From: Opitutia bacterium
Lineage (GTDB): Bacteria; Verrucomicrobiota; Verrucomicrobiia; Opitutales; Opitutaceae
Assembly (NCBI GenBank): GCA_016190985.1
Contig: JACPPI010000005.1
Coordinates: forward strand, 94,710 to 158,709
Direction of reading: 5' to 3'
DNA: 64,000 bases
Shown: piece after piece, positions 34,601-46,237 of the stretch
How positions within the stretch are numbered: position 1 is the first letter of the stretch
How the letters are laid out: each line of letters begins with the position of its first letter
Notes under the pieces: generated by a model
Database searches by the model: none
What the model saw: only the letters and a program-made list of their open reading frames with translations
What the model was told of the DNA's origin: nothing
Program-made: the position numbers and the translations under genes

Positions 34601-36277
34601 ATGAAACGCCTGCTGTCGGTCTTTTTGTTGCCGTTGAGCGCGCTGGCCGCGTCGCCCGGCAACCTGGTGCTCGTTAACGGCAACATCCACACCGGCGACG
34701 AGAAGTCGCCGAAGGCCGAGATGGTCATGGTGCGCGACGGACGCATCACCCATGTCGGCACCAGGGAGGAAATGCAGCGGATGCTGCCGGTCGGGTCGCC
34801 GCGCGTGATCGACCTGCACGGGGCCACCGTGGTGCCCGGCCTCAACGACGCGCACCTGCACCTCGCCGGCATCGGTTTCCGCGAACTGAGCTTTGATCTG
34901 GAAGGCACCAAGAGCGTGGCCGAGCTGAGGGAAAAACTCCGGGCGCGGATCGCGCAGGAGGGGACGAAGAAGTGGATCGTGGGCCGCGGCTGGATCGAGA
35001 CACACTGGTCACCGGCGGAATTTCCCACCGCGCGCGAGCTGGACGAGGTTTCGCCCGGCAATCCGGTGGCGTTGACGCGGGCCGACGGGCACGCGCTGGT
35101 GGCGAACAGCCAGGCGCTGAAACTGGCCCGCATCGACCGGAGCACGCCGGACCCGACGGGAGGGAAAATCCTGCGTTATCCCGATTCGGGCGAGGCAACC
35201 GGCATGTTGATCGATGAGGCCCAGAGCCTCGTGGAGCGGCTGCTGCCCCAGCCGACGGCAGCGGAGACAGAACGCGCGCTGATCGTCGGCGCGCAGCGGG
35301 AAATTTCCTTGGGCTGGACGGCGGTGCAGATCGCGGGGCACAGCTACGACGAAGCCGAGCTGGTGCGGCGGTTGGTGAAGGAGGGGAAAATCAAGCTGCG
35401 CATCCACGACGCGGTGAGCGCGCCGGGGGCCGACGCCGAGCAACTGATGGCCCGCGGCCCGGTGCTCGGCGAAAGCGACGGCCGCTACACGCGCCGCGGC
35501 GTGAAGCTCTACATCGACGGCGCGCTTGGGTCGCGCGGGGCGGCCCTGCTCGCGCCCTATGCCGATGCGCCGGACAACACCGGCCTGCTCATGAAGCGAG
35601 CCGATGAGCTGCGCCCGTTTCTGGAGGACGCCCTGCGGCGGGGCATCCAGGTGCAGACCCACGCCATCGGCGACCGGGGCAACCGGATGATGCTCGATCT
35701 GTATGAAAAAGCCTTCGCCGCCGTGCCGGCCAAGGAGCGCCAGGTCGCCGAGCCGCGCTGGCGGATCGAGCACGCGCAGATCATCGCCCCGGCCGACATA
35801 CCGCGCTTTGGCCGGCTGGGTGTGATCGCCTCGATGCAGCCGTCGCACGCGATCGGGGATTTGTATTTTGCGCCGAAGCGGCTCGGGTCGGCGCGGCTGG
35901 CGGGTGCCTACGCCTGGCAGTCGCTGTTGCAATCGGGCGCGGTCATCGCCGCCGGCTCGGATGCGCCCGTGGAGCGTGGCGAACCTATGATCGAGTTTTA
36001 TGCGGCGGTGGCGCGGCGTTCGCTGGATGGTTTTGCCAACCCCGACTGGCATCACGAACAACGCATGACCCGGGCCCAGGCCTTGCGGGCCATGACCAGG
36101 GACGCAGCCTATGCCGCTTTTGAGGAAAACGAGCGCGGGACCATCGCGGTGGGCCAGCGGGCGGATTTTACGGTTCTCTCCGCCGACATCATGCAGATAC
36201 CGGAAGCCGAGATTCTTCAGGCCAAGTGCCTGATGACCATCGTGGGCGGCGAGGTGGTCTACGAGGCCGGGCGTTAA
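34601..36277 (+). CDS. Amidohydrolase family 3 (YtcJ-like), exported
   Basis: 558 residues with a short signal peptide (LLSVFLLPLSALAA). Metal-dependent amidohydrolase: VVPGLNDAHLHLAGIG (HxH-type), SRGAALLAPYADAP, THAIGDRGNRMMLDL (His), IEHAQIIAPAD (His), AGSDAPVE (Asp). Members of the YtcJ group hydrolyse N-substituted amides or formamides. Exported location suggests nutrient or peptide degradation. Substrate unknown. ATG 34601. Confidence 0.88.
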   Translation: MKRLLSVFLLPLSALAASPGNLVLVNGNIHTGDEKSPKAEMVMVRDGRITHVGTREEMQRMLPVGSPRVIDLHGATVVPGLNDAHLHLAGIGFRELSFDLEGTKSVAELREKLRARIAQEGTKKWIVGRGWIETHWSPAEFPTARELDEVSPGNPVALTRADGHALVANSQALKLARIDRSTPDPTGGKILRYPDSGEATGMLIDEAQSLVERLLPQPTAAETERALIVGAQREISLGWTAVQIAGHSYDEAELVRRLVKEGKIKLRIHDAVSAPGADAEQLMARGPVLGESDGRYTRRGVKLYIDGALGSRGAALLAPYADAPDNTGLLMKRADELRPFLEDALRRGIQVQTHAIGDRGNRMMLDLYEKAFAAVPAKERQVAEPRWRIEHAQIIAPADIPRFGRLGVIASMQPSHAIGDLYFAPKRLGSARLAGAYAWQSLLQSGAVIAAGSDAPVERGEPMIEFYAAVARRSLDGFANPDWHHEQRMTRAQALRAMTRDAAYAAFEENERGTIAVGQRADFTVLSADIMQIPEAEILQAKCLMTIVGGEVVYEAGR

Positions 36278-36282
36278 ATGGC

Positions 36283-36313
36283 GAAGCCCGCGGCGGTTAG
36301 GCGCACGGGCTTC
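36283..36313 (+). terminator. Possible terminator after the amidohydrolase gene
   Basis: GAAGCCCG at 36283-36290 and CGGGCTTC at 36306-36313 form an 8-base stem. There is no T-run, so termination is uncertain. Confidence 0.4.
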
Positions 36314-36329
36314 ATTGGGTGCAGGGGTT

Positions 36330-36372
36330 GGATCCCGCGGTCGCGGGACCAACGATCCCGCTTCGCGGGATT
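36330..36372. repeat. Short GC hairpins next to the tRNA ghost
   Basis: GGATCCCGCGGTCGCGGGACC (36330-36350) and GATCCCGCTTCGCGGGAT (36354-36371) fold as two adjacent stems. They lie just downstream of the GIY-YIG stop and may terminate its transcript. Confidence 0.55.
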
Positions 36373-36628
36373 ATGAGCCGGAGGGCAGGCCGGTGAGCTT
36401 GTAGAAGCCGCTGCCGCCTTTTTGGCGCTTGAGTAGATTCTCAAGTTTGCGCGCATCCGCGAGTGTGAGTGGGCCGCTTTGCCACAGCATCGTCCAGGGG
36501 CCCTTGCCTCTGGTCCATTGACTGACACCCGTATTGTGCTGCCCCAACCGCTTCACGACGTCCTCGCTCAAGCCGATGTATTTGCGGCCAGCGGCGTTGC
36601 GGAGGACGCAAACGCGGCATTTTGACAT
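36371..36628 (-). CDS. GIY-YIG nuclease family protein (UPF0213-like)
   Basis: 85 residues, single domain. GIY-YIG fold: CRVCVLRNAAGRKYIGLSED (the 'GIY' is VCV/YIG variant), VVKRLGQHNTG with the conserved Arg, and a Glu in ARKLENLLKRQK. Small members such as this have no linker or DNA-binding part. The ATG at 36628 is chosen because earlier in-frame starts lie in tRNA-fMet. It is transcribed in the same direction as the tRNA and bracketed by duplicated tRNA end sequence. Confidence 0.85.
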   Translation of the reverse strand: MSKCRVCVLRNAAGRKYIGLSEDVVKRLGQHNTGVSQWTRGKGPWTMLWQSGPLTLADARKLENLLKRQKGGSGFYKLTGLPSGS

Positions 36629-36664
36629 AAAAAACGCTCGGGTATAGCCCAAGGGTTTTGAAAT

Positions 36665-36741
<77 letters not shown>

Positions 36742-36940
36742 TCAAGGGAAGCGGCAACGTGCAAACGGTCCGCAGGCCTGTCAACGGCGATTTTCACCCG
36801 CGGGGAGAAAGGGCTTGCCAAGGGGTGGGGCGGTCACTCTTTTCGGCCTTTCCCGTTCCTTAAACCCTCAACCGTCAACCTCAGATACGATCGCAAGGCG
36901 GCCCAGTTGGCCGACCTGTGTCTCGTCCCGACATAGATCC

Positions 36941-37819
36941 ATGAACCTAACTCCCAAAGACCTCCTCGACGCCGGCGTCCACCTCGGTCACCAGACCAAG
37001 CGCTGGAACCCGCGCTCCAAGCCCTACATTTTTGACCACCGGCAGGGCATCACCATCATCGACCTGGAAAAGACGCACGCGGCGCTGGCCAAGGCCTGCG
37101 CGTTCGTCGAACAGCTCGTGGCCGGCGGCGGCGACGTCCTCCTCGTCGGCACCAAGCGCCAGGCGCAGGACATGATCAAGGAGGCGGCCACCGCCACCGG
37201 CATGCCCTACGTCACCAACCGCTGGATGGGCGGCACGCTCACCAACTTCGAGACGATCAAGAAGTCCCTCGCCAAGTTCAAAAAATACCAGGCGATGGAC
37301 GCCAGCGGCGAACTGGCCAAATTCTCCTCCAAGGAGGAGTCCGCCATCCGCCGCGAGATGGCCCGCATGACCCGCAACTTCGACGGCATCATCACCCTCA
37401 CCGGCCTGCCCGCCGCGATGTTCGTCATCGACACCAACTATGAGGCGATCGCGGTGGCCGAGGCCAGGCGCATGAACATCCCCTCGATCGGCCTCGTCGA
37501 CACCAACTCCGACCCGACCCAGCTCACGCACCCGATCCCCGGCAATGACGACGCGGCGAAATCCGTCCGCATCATCATCGACGCCGTGGTCGAGGCGATC
37601 ACGCAGGGCCTGGCCCACCGCGAGACCCGCCGCAACGCCCACGCCGAGGCCAAGGCCGCGAGCACCGGCGTCAGCGCCACGGGCGAGGTCGACCTCGACA
37701 AGATCGCGCTGCCCGCGAACCTGAAGGGCCTCGTCGAGGACGAGAAGCCCGTCGTCAAGAAGCGCACCAGCCGCACCACCGGCGCCAAGAAGTCCGCGGT
37801 CACCACCGACGAGGTCTGA
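36941..37819 (+). CDS. rpsB: 30S ribosomal protein S2
   Basis: 292 residues. Signature VHLGHQTKRWNPRSKPYIF, DLEKTHAALAKACAFVE, VTNRWMGGTLTNFETI, ALIGL-type VDTNSDPTQLTHPIPGNDDA. The C-terminal 45 residues are a Lys/Ala-rich tail (KKRTSRTTGAKKS) extending beyond the usual end. Followed by tsf after 18 bases, the conserved order. The 200-base leader may carry promoter and autoregulatory sites; none recognised. Confidence 0.97.
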   Translation: MNLTPKDLLDAGVHLGHQTKRWNPRSKPYIFDHRQGITIIDLEKTHAALAKACAFVEQLVAGGGDVLLVGTKRQAQDMIKEAATATGMPYVTNRWMGGTLTNFETIKKSLAKFKKYQAMDASGELAKFSSKEESAIRREMARMTRNFDGIITLTGLPAAMFVIDTNYEAIAVAEARRMNIPSIGLVDTNSDPTQLTHPIPGNDDAAKSVRIIIDAVVEAITQGLAHRETRRNAHAEAKAASTGVSATGEVDLDKIALPANLKGLVEDEKPVVKKRTSRTTGAKKSAVTTDEV

Positions 37820-37837
37820 GTTCCAAGCATCAATCAC

Positions 37838-38428
37838 ATGGCTACTGTCACCACCTCCATGATCAGCGAGCTCCGGGAAAAAACCGGCGCCGGTCTGCTC
37901 GACGTCAAGAAGGCCCTCGACGAGGCCCAGGGCAATATTGAGGAGGCCACCACGATCCTCCGCAAGAAGCTCGGCGGCAAGATCGACAAGCTCGCCAGCC
38001 GTGCCACGAAGGAAGGGCTCATCGAGTCCTACATCCACGTCGGCGGCAAGGTGGGTGTGCTCATCGAGATCAACTGTGAGACGGACTTCGTCGCCAAGAC
38101 CGACGAGTTCAAGGCGTTCTGCCGCGATGTCTGCCTCCAGATTGCCGCCACCAGCCCGACCTGCGTCCGCCGCGAGGACGTGCCCGAGGCCGACCTGGCC
38201 AAGGAGCGCGACATCGCCATGGCGCAGCTCGAGGGCAAACCCGCCGCCGCCGTGCAGAAAATCGTCGAGGGCAAGCTCGAGAAATATTACTCGCAGGTGT
38301 GCCTGCTGGAGCAACCCTTCGTCAAGGACAACGCCAAGACGATCAAGGATGTGCTGGCCGAGAAGGTCGGCAAGCTCGGCGAGAACATGCAGATCCGCCG
38401 CTTCGTCCGCTACCAGCTCGGCGCCTGA
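37838..38428 (+). CDS. tsf: Elongation factor Ts
   Basis: 196 residues, the shorter form. MISELREKTGAGLLDVKKAL and the core TDFVAKTDEF are diagnostic. Guanine nucleotide exchange factor for EF-Tu. Likely in one transcript with rpsB, ending at the strong terminator at 38451. Confidence 0.97.
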   Translation: MATVTTSMISELREKTGAGLLDVKKALDEAQGNIEEATTILRKKLGGKIDKLASRATKEGLIESYIHVGGKVGVLIEINCETDFVAKTDEFKAFCRDVCLQIAATSPTCVRREDVPEADLAKERDIAMAQLEGKPAAAVQKIVEGKLEKYYSQVCLLEQPFVKDNAKTIKDVLAEKVGKLGENMQIRRFVRYQLGA

Positions 38429-38450
38429 GCAGGCATCGCAGCCGTCTTTC

Positions 38451-38483
38451 AAGGCGCTCCCGCAAGGAGCGCCTTTTGTTTTT
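38451..38483 (+). terminator. Rho-independent terminator of rpsB-tsf
   Basis: AAGGCGCTCC, loop CGCA, GGAGCGCCTT and TTGTTTTT. Strong stem and T-run 23 bases after the tsf stop. Confidence 0.93.
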
Positions 38484-38497
38484 CACGGAGGCGACTT

Positions 38498-38578
38498 GTC
38501 ATTCTGAGCGCAGCGAAGAATCCAGCAGCGCGGCCGCAGCGCATGACCATCTGGATCCATCGCTGCGCTCAGGATGAC
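38498..38578. repeat. 'GTCATTCTGAG' dispersed repeat
   Basis: GTCATTCTGAGCGCAGCGAA at the left; inverted CGCTGCGCTCAGGATGAC at the right. Same family as 8211-8302. A CACGGAT-family unit follows at 38604-38640 (TTATCCGTGTGCATCCGTGC). Confidence 0.8.
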
Positions 38579-38648
38579 ATGCCAAGGAATGGATTTCCTC
38601 GGATTTTATCCGTGTGCATCCGTGCGATCCGTGGCTAACTTTCTCCCC

Positions 38649-39056
38649 ATGCAAGTCACCCGCGGACAGATCATCGCCCGAGGCCTGGCCCACCGCTGCC
38701 CGAACTGCGGCGGCCGCACGCTGTTCAAGGCCGGCGCGCTTTTCGAGCTCGACGAGGGCTGTCCGGCCTGTGGCCTGAAGTTCGAGAAGGACGAGGGGTT
38801 TTATCTCGGGGCGATGTCGCTCAATTACGGCGTCACCCTTGTCGGTCTTCTGCTGCCGGTGGCGCTGCTCTGGTATGGCGGCGTGCTCAGCGGCCGGTGG
38901 GCGGTGGGCCTGGCGGTCGTCGGCTCCATCCTCGGCCCGGTCCTGCTCTACCGCTCCTCCCGCAGCTGGCAGCTCATGCTGTATTATTTTTTCCTGCCCC
39001 AGCACCTGCCCGCCAACCGGCGGGAACTCAGCGGAGCGGAAGACGAAAACGTCTGA
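38649..39056 (+). CDS. DUF983 family membrane protein
   Basis: 135 residues. An N-terminal zinc-ribbon-like region with CPNCGG and CPACGLKF, then two hydrophobic helices (TLVGLLLPVALLWYGG, WAVGLAVVGSILGPVLLYR). Matches DUF983, often near cytochrome oxidase genes, but not here. ATG 38649 follows a repeat unit. Function unknown. Confidence 0.85.
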   Translation: MQVTRGQIIARGLAHRCPNCGGRTLFKAGALFELDEGCPACGLKFEKDEGFYLGAMSLNYGVTLVGLLLPVALLWYGGVLSGRWAVGLAVVGSILGPVLLYRSSRSWQLMLYYFFLPQHLPANRRELSGAEDENV

Positions 39057-39158
39057 AACCCCGCCTGCGGCGCGCAAGTTTCGGCTTCCGTTTTCACCCC
39101 GGGGGCCTACGTTCCGCACCCTGTGTCCTCCGTCGCCTGGGTGAAGGAGGGTTGTCAC

Positions 39159-39246
39159 GGAGAGGTGGCAGAGTGGTCGATCGCGCCTGACTCGAAATCA
39201 GGTGGGCCGCAAGGTCCCGGGGGTTCGAATCCCTCCCTCTCCGCCA
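39159..39246 (+). tRNA. tRNA-Ser (anticodon CGA)
   Basis: Acceptor GGAGAGG pairs with CCTCTCC-type 3' end; long variable arm (GTGGGCCGCAAGGTCCCGG) typical of tRNA-Ser. Anticodon loop CTCGAAA with CGA at 39193-39195. Discriminator G and encoded CCA. Confidence 0.92.
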
Positions 39247-39457
39247 TTCCGGCGCAGCCGGGATGGCGGCGGGTCGTAACGCGGCCCGGCAGACACGGAG
39301 TGGGTGCAGGAGGAGGGATATGGGCAAAGCCATAGGCTTTGGGGCGAAGCCCTGGCGGAGGAGCGCGTGTTATTGAACCCCGCTCACCCGCGCTTGGTCG
39401 TTTAGGGGTTGAGCCGCGGAGCGCGGCGGGCGTAGTTTTCCGACAATCATTCCCCCT

Positions 39458-41572
39458 ATGCCAAACCCCTCCCGACTCCTCCGTCCGGCCCTGAGCCTGC
39501 TGTTCACCGTCACCCTCCTCACCCAAAGCTGGGCCAAACCCGCCGACATCGCGGGCTTTCAGGCCCAGGCCGCCCAAGCCAACGCCTCGCTCGTGCTGCC
39601 GGTCTACCCGCTTACCGCAGGCGAGATCAAGGCCCAGGCGGACAACGCCATCAAGGCCGCCGACGCGGCCCTCAACGCACTCGCGGCGCAGGACCACGCC
39701 AAGCTCACCTTCGCCAACACCTTCGGCGCCTACGACGCCATTACCGCCCGGGTCACCGACGTCTACCTGGTCATCAGCACCGTGGCCGAGTCCGCGCTCG
39801 ACAAGACCATGCGCGACACCGCCAACGAGATGTCGGTCAAGCTCCAGGAATGGAGCGTGGGCCTCGATTACCGCGCCGAGCTTTACCAGACGCTGAAGGC
39901 CTTCGCCGACGGCAAGCCCGCGCTCGACCGCGAGCAGCAGCGGCTGGTGGACGAACAGATGCGCGGTTACCGCCGCGCCGGCTTGGACCTGCCGGCCGCC
40001 GAGCGGAAGGAGGTCGAGCGCCTGCGCAAGGACCTGGCGGGGCTGGAGACCCAGTTCGCCATCAACATCAACGCCGCCCGCGCCCCCGTCGATTTCACCG
40101 CCGACGAGCTGGCCGGCGTGCCGGAGAGTTTCCTCAACGCCCCCGGCGTGAAGCAGGCCGACGGCCGCTACCGTGTCATGGCTAACATCACGTGGCACCG
40201 GGACGCCATCCTCGAGAACGCTCGCAGCGAGGCGACGCGCGTGAAGCTCAACCAGGCGCGGCTGAGCCTCGCGACGGCCAAGAACATCCCGGTGCTGGCC
40301 AAGCTCGTGGTCCTGCGCGCGGACATCGCGCACCGGCTGGGTTACGCCAACTGGGCGGATTACCAGACGGAGACCCGCATGGCCAAAACCGGCGCCACCG
40401 CGCTGAAGTTCGAGGCCGATCTCGTGGCCGGCCTGCAGCCCAAGTTCGACGCCGAGCTGAAGGTCCTGCAGGGGCTCAAGGCAGCGGAAACCGGCCGGGC
40501 CGACGCCGTGGTGGGCCTCGCCGACGTGCCCTATTACCAGAACCGCCTGAAGAAGGAGCGCTACGCGGTCGATACGGAGGCGCTGCGCGTCTATTTCCCC
40601 TACCAGGCGACCCTCGAGGGCATGTTTGCGATCTACCAGAAGATCTTTGGCCTGAAGTTCACCGAGGTGGCCGCGCCCTACGTCTGGGCGCCCGGCGTGC
40701 AGCTTTATGTCGTGCAGGACGCCGCGACCGGCGCGCCGATGGGCGCGTTCTACCTCGACATGTTTCCGCGCGAGGGGAAATTCAACCACTTTGCCTGCTT
40801 CCCCCAGAAATCCGGCGGGGTGATGGCCGACGGCCGCTACGACCTGCCGGTCGCGGCCCTGATGTGCAATTTCCCCGAGCCGACGGAGGGCAAGCCCTCG
40901 CTGCTCAAGCACAGCGACGTGGAGACGCTTTTCCACGAGTTCGGCCACGTGATGCACGGCATGCTCAGCCGCTCGCGTTTTGTCGCGCAGTCCGGCTTCT
41001 CCGTGCCGCGTGACTTCGTCGAGGCGCCCTCGCAGATGCTGGAGAACTGGGTGTGGGACAAGGCCGTGCTCGACACCTTCGCCGCCGACTACCGCGATGC
41101 GTCCAAGAAAATTCCCGCCGACACGATCGCCGCCCTCACCGCGGCGCGCCAGGCCACGGACGGTTATTTCAACCGCCGCCAGCTGGCCATCGGTTCGCTC
41201 GATCTCAAGATCCACACGCTCTCGGCGGATGACGCCTGGCTGGCCGACGTGGCGGAACTGACCAACGGCGTGACGGGCGCGATCACGATCGCCCCGCCGG
41301 CGGACACCGCGTGGGCGGCCTACATCGGGCATCTCGCCGGCTACGACGCCGGGTATTACGGTTACCTTTGGGCGAAGGTCATGGCCATCGACATGGCCAG
41401 TGTCTTCCAGACGGCGCCCGGCGGCTTTCTCGACGAGAAGGTCGGCCGCCGCCTGCGGGACGAGATTTACGGGGCCGGGCACACGCGCGACGTCGCCGAG
41501 TCGGTCGAGAAGTTCCTCGGCCGCCCCCGCTCGCAGGAACCCTTCCTCGAATACATCGGGATCAAGAAATAG
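39458..41572 (+). CDS. M3 family oligopeptidase (peptidyl-dipeptidase-like), exported
   Basis: 704 residues with a signal peptide (LLFTVTLLTQSWA). M3 zinc motif HEFGHVMH near residue 492, and the downstream Glu in FVEAPSQMLENW. The standard thimet/Dcp fold spans the whole protein. Cleaves small peptides, probably in the periplasm. Opposes htpG, with a spacer rich in palindromes. ATG 39458. Confidence 0.93.
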   Translation: MPNPSRLLRPALSLLFTVTLLTQSWAKPADIAGFQAQAAQANASLVLPVYPLTAGEIKAQADNAIKAADAALNALAAQDHAKLTFANTFGAYDAITARVTDVYLVISTVAESALDKTMRDTANEMSVKLQEWSVGLDYRAELYQTLKAFADGKPALDREQQRLVDEQMRGYRRAGLDLPAAERKEVERLRKDLAGLETQFAININAARAPVDFTADELAGVPESFLNAPGVKQADGRYRVMANITWHRDAILENARSEATRVKLNQARLSLATAKNIPVLAKLVVLRADIAHRLGYANWADYQTETRMAKTGATALKFEADLVAGLQPKFDAELKVLQGLKAAETGRADAVVGLADVPYYQNRLKKERYAVDTEALRVYFPYQATLEGMFAIYQKIFGLKFTEVAAPYVWAPGVQLYVVQDAATGAPMGAFYLDMFPREGKFNHFACFPQKSGGVMADGRYDLPVAALMCNFPEPTEGKPSLLKHSDVETLFHEFGHVMHGMLSRSRFVAQSGFSVPRDFVEAPSQMLENWVWDKAVLDTFAADYRDASKKIPADTIAALTAARQATDGYFNRRQLAIGSLDLKIHTLSADDAWLADVAELTNGVTGAITIAPPADTAWAAYIGHLAGYDAGYYGYLWAKVMAIDMASVFQTAPGGFLDEKVGRRLRDEIYGAGHTRDVAESVEKFLGRPRSQEPFLEYIGIKK

Positions 41573-41597
41573 TCCACGCCCGCCCGTCGCGACCAGA

Positions 41598-41624
41598 CTG
41601 ATGTCAACTATTGGTTGACATCAG
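41598..41624. terminator. Palindrome after the M3 peptidase gene (TGATGTCAACT type)
   Basis: 27 bases, arms CTGATGTCAACTA / TGGTTGACATCAG (one G-U). 25 bases beyond the stop codon. Same arms as 18154 and 18932. Confidence 0.7.
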
Positions 41625-41736
41625 CCCCCGGGGCCTGGGCGGTTGCAGTGCAAGCCAGCGGGCGGGGTCGGTCCCGCCTCAGGTGCTCGCAAACAGCTTG
41701 CCCGGAGGGCCGTTTCCATCTGCGAAGCCTCGGCAA

Positions 41737-41767
41737 TCAATTTGTAACGTATTGCGTTACAAATTGA
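41737..41767. repeat. Palindrome with TCAATTTGTAACG arms
   Basis: 31 bases with a TATTG centre. It directly follows the htpG 3'-end ghost (in the minus direction), the place of a terminator. Arms resemble those at 12725 and 4676 (AATTTGTAA). Confidence 0.7.
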
Positions 41768-41773
41768 CCGGGC

Positions 41774-41812
41774 TCAGACTGTCTTGAGCAGCTTGTAGAG
41801 ACGGGCGACCAT
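41774..41812 (-). pseudogene. Ghost of the htpG 3' end
   Basis: On the minus strand these 13 codons read MVARLYKLLKTV and TGA. The intact htpG ends MVARLYKLLESV and TAG: 10 of 12 residues agree but only 26 of 39 bases, so changes are mostly synonymous. The dispersed repeat 41813-41838 (TTCGCAAGGCTACGGCGG) separates it from the htpG stop at 41848. This looks like the end of a homologous, older or foreign htpG. Confidence 0.75.
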
Positions 41813-41847
41813 CCGCCTTCGCAAGGCTACGGCGGACACGGTCGTGT

Positions 41848-43686
<1,839 letters not shown>

Positions 43687-43727
43687 GGGTGGGAGTGAGG
43701 TGTGAGAGGGTGGTTGAGAATGTCCCG

Positions 43728-43775
43728 TTGCTGGCTGCTGCCAGCCCGGGATTTGTCCCGGCCGTCGCCGGGCAA
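43728..43775. repeat. 'TGCTGGCTGCTGCCAGCCCGG' dispersed repeat
   Basis: 48 bases with two internal hairpins (CTGGCTGCTGCCAG; CCCGGCCGTCGCCGGG). A copy with about six differences lies at 62363-62410 inside the WD40 gene. Confidence 0.75.
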
Positions 43776-43778
43776 ACG

Positions 43779-43806
43779 AAAAGGGCGGCCAACTTACCGG
43801 CCACCC
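43779..43806 (-). terminator. Terminator of the liv-side transcript
   Basis: On the minus strand GGGTGGCC, loop, GGCCGCCC and TTTT (complement of 43779-43782). It lies 27 bases downstream of the 43833 stop codon. Confidence 0.75.
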
Positions 43807-43832
43807 GGTAAAAATCAAGGGGGAGGACCGGT

Positions 43833-44543
43833 CTATTTTATCCGGATTTCGACGATCTCGGGCTTCCTATTCTCGTAGGTTTGGATCAGAATTTCGAACT
43901 CCCGGCGGCCCCGGCCGAAGCCGCTCGCCTGGTTGTTGATGTATTGGCGGTAGGCGACGCCCTCGACCCGGTAGCGGCCTCCCCAGCCGGGCACGGGCTC
44001 GGGGTTTTGGAGGAAAATGTCGGAGCTGACCACGGCGCCGATGTTGGAATGGGGAGCGTCCTGATATTTGAAGTGCGCCTTGGCGCGTTCTTCCGCGAAC
44101 CTGGCCACCGCGTCCACCACGCGGTCGGCCCGGGCGGCGGTTTCGGCGGCGGCCTTGACGTTCAGGCTCCGGCTGGCGGCGCGCACAGCCTGAGCCTCCT
44201 CCTCCGCGAGCCGTTGGCGGCGTTCGGCGGTTTCGGCGGCCTTTTTCCGGTCGGCGGCCTCCTGCAGCTTCTCAGCTTCCGCTTCCTCCTTGGTCTGCGC
44301 GGGGCTCATTTCCCGCAGCCGCGCGGCGACGTCGTCGGGCAGCAGGATGGTGCGCACGCTGACCAGGTCCTTGTTGGCCATCAGCAGGGTCGTGCCCGAG
44401 GCGGTGTTGAAGCTTCGCACGGCGACATCGGTGAACAGCATGCCATCCTTCAGCCGGAGTTCCTTGAGCGGCAGATTGACCTCGACCACCACGGCGGCGG
44501 CCGGGACGGCCAACGCGAAGAGGAGCAGCAGGCGCGGGTTCAT
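43833..44543 (-). CDS. Exported protein of unknown function with coiled coil
   Basis: 236 residues. Signal peptide (RLLLLFALAVPAAAVVV), a short beta region (VNLPLKELRLKDGMLFTDVA), a long charged helix (about 95-145; EEAEAEKLQEAADRKKAAE), and a C-terminal domain ending FEILIQTYENRKPEIVEIRI. I recognise no family. It follows livF by 50 bases on the same strand but its content gives no link to amino acid transport. Confidence 0.7.
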   Translation of the reverse strand: MNPRLLLLFALAVPAAAVVVEVNLPLKELRLKDGMLFTDVAVRSFNTASGTTLLMANKDLVSVRTILLPDDVAARLREMSPAQTKEEAEAEKLQEAADRKKAAETAERRQRLAEEEAQAVRAASRSLNVKAAAETAARADRVVDAVARFAEERAKAHFKYQDAPHSNIGAVVSSDIFLQNPEPVPGWGGRYRVEGVAYRQYINNQASGFGRGRREFEILIQTYENRKPEIVEIRIK

Positions 44544-44593
44544 GACCTCACCATAGGGCAACGGGCCCGTTCCGCAAGTCCGCCCCGGCCGCA

Positions 44594-45301
<708 letters not shown>

Positions 45302-45306
45302 TTTAT

Positions 45307-45436
45307 TTGGCCACGGATGGAACGGATGGAAACGGATGCAAACCACCGAAACCCGTCATTCTGAGCGCAGCGAAGAATCCAGGATGATTCACGCTAGCGG
45401 TCGTCCCGCTGGATTCTTCGCTGCGCTCAGAATGAC
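45307..45436. repeat. Two dispersed repeats between livF and livG
   Basis: 45307-45340 is a CACGGAT unit (CCACGGATGGAACGGATGG). 45355-45436 is a complete GTCATTCTGAG unit with inverted ends. They interrupt an otherwise tight operon. Confidence 0.75.
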
Positions 45437-45448
45437 GGGGAAAGTGCA

Positions 45449-46237
45449 TCAGTGGTGGGACAAAGACTTCTGGTGGTCTTCGCCGAGGTAGGCCTCGATG
45501 ACCTTGGGGTCGGATTGGATGTCGGCGGGCGAGCCCTCGGCGATCTTCACGCCGTAGTCGAGGACGGCGATGCGCGAACAGACACCCATGACGACCTTCA
45601 TCGAGTGCTCGACGAGCAGGACGGAGAGACCGAACTGTTTCTGGACCTGCTGGATCAGGCGGATGAGTTCCACTTTCTCCGACGGGTTCATGCCGGCGGC
45701 GGGTTCGTCGAGCAGCAGGAGCTTCGGCTTGGTGGCGAGGCAGCGGACGATCTCGAGGCGCCGTTGTTCGCCATAGGGCAGGCTCTTCGCCGGAGAGTCG
45801 CGGAAACGGAGGAGGTTGAAAATCTCCAACAGTTCCTCGGCGCGCTTGGTGACGGCGGCCTCGTCGGCGCGGAAGGCGCCCATGCGGATCAGCGAGTGGA
45901 TGGCGGCGGTGCCGCGGTGCAGGTTGCAGGCGACGCGGACGTTGTCGAAGACCGAGAGCGAGCCGAAGAGCCGGATGTTCTGAAAGGTGCGGGCGATGCC
46001 GCACTCGACGATCTCGTTGACGCGCAGCCCGGCCAGGGGCTTCCCGTCGAACATCACGTTGCCGGAGGTGGGCTGGTAAACGCCGGTGATGAGGTTGAAG
46101 ACGGTGGTCTTGCCCGCGCCGTTGGGGCCGATGAGGCCGCACAGCTCGCCGTCGTTGACGGTGAAATCGACCGCGTTGACGGCGGTGAGGCCGCCAAACT
46201 TGATGGTCGCCGAGTTGAGCTGGAGGACCGGGGCCAT
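45449..46237 (-). CDS. livG: Branched-chain amino acid ABC transporter ATPase LivG
   Basis: 262 residues. Walker A GPNGAGKTTVFN, ARTFQNIRLF, signature SLPYGEQRRLEIVRCL, Walker B LLLLDEPAAGMNP, VEHSM. Typical LivG. Start overlaps the livM stop by one base (46237). The C-terminal tail ends KSLSHH. Confidence 0.95.
   Translation of the reverse strand: MAPVLQLNSATIKFGGLTAVNAVDFTVNDGELCGLIGPNGAGKTTVFNLITGVYQPTSGNVMFDGKPLAGLRVNEIVECGIARTFQNIRLFGSLSVFDNVRVACNLHRGTAAIHSLIRMGAFRADEAAVTKRAEELLEIFNLLRFRDSPAKSLPYGEQRRLEIVRCLATKPKLLLLDEPAAGMNPSEKVELIRLIQQVQKQFGLSVLLVEHSMKVVMGVCSRIAVLDYGVKIAEGSPADIQSDPKVIEAYLGEDHQKSLSHH

Noticed and set aside
36947-38452. 501-codon minus-strand open frame
   Set aside because: Antisense to rpsB and tsf, which are certain genes.
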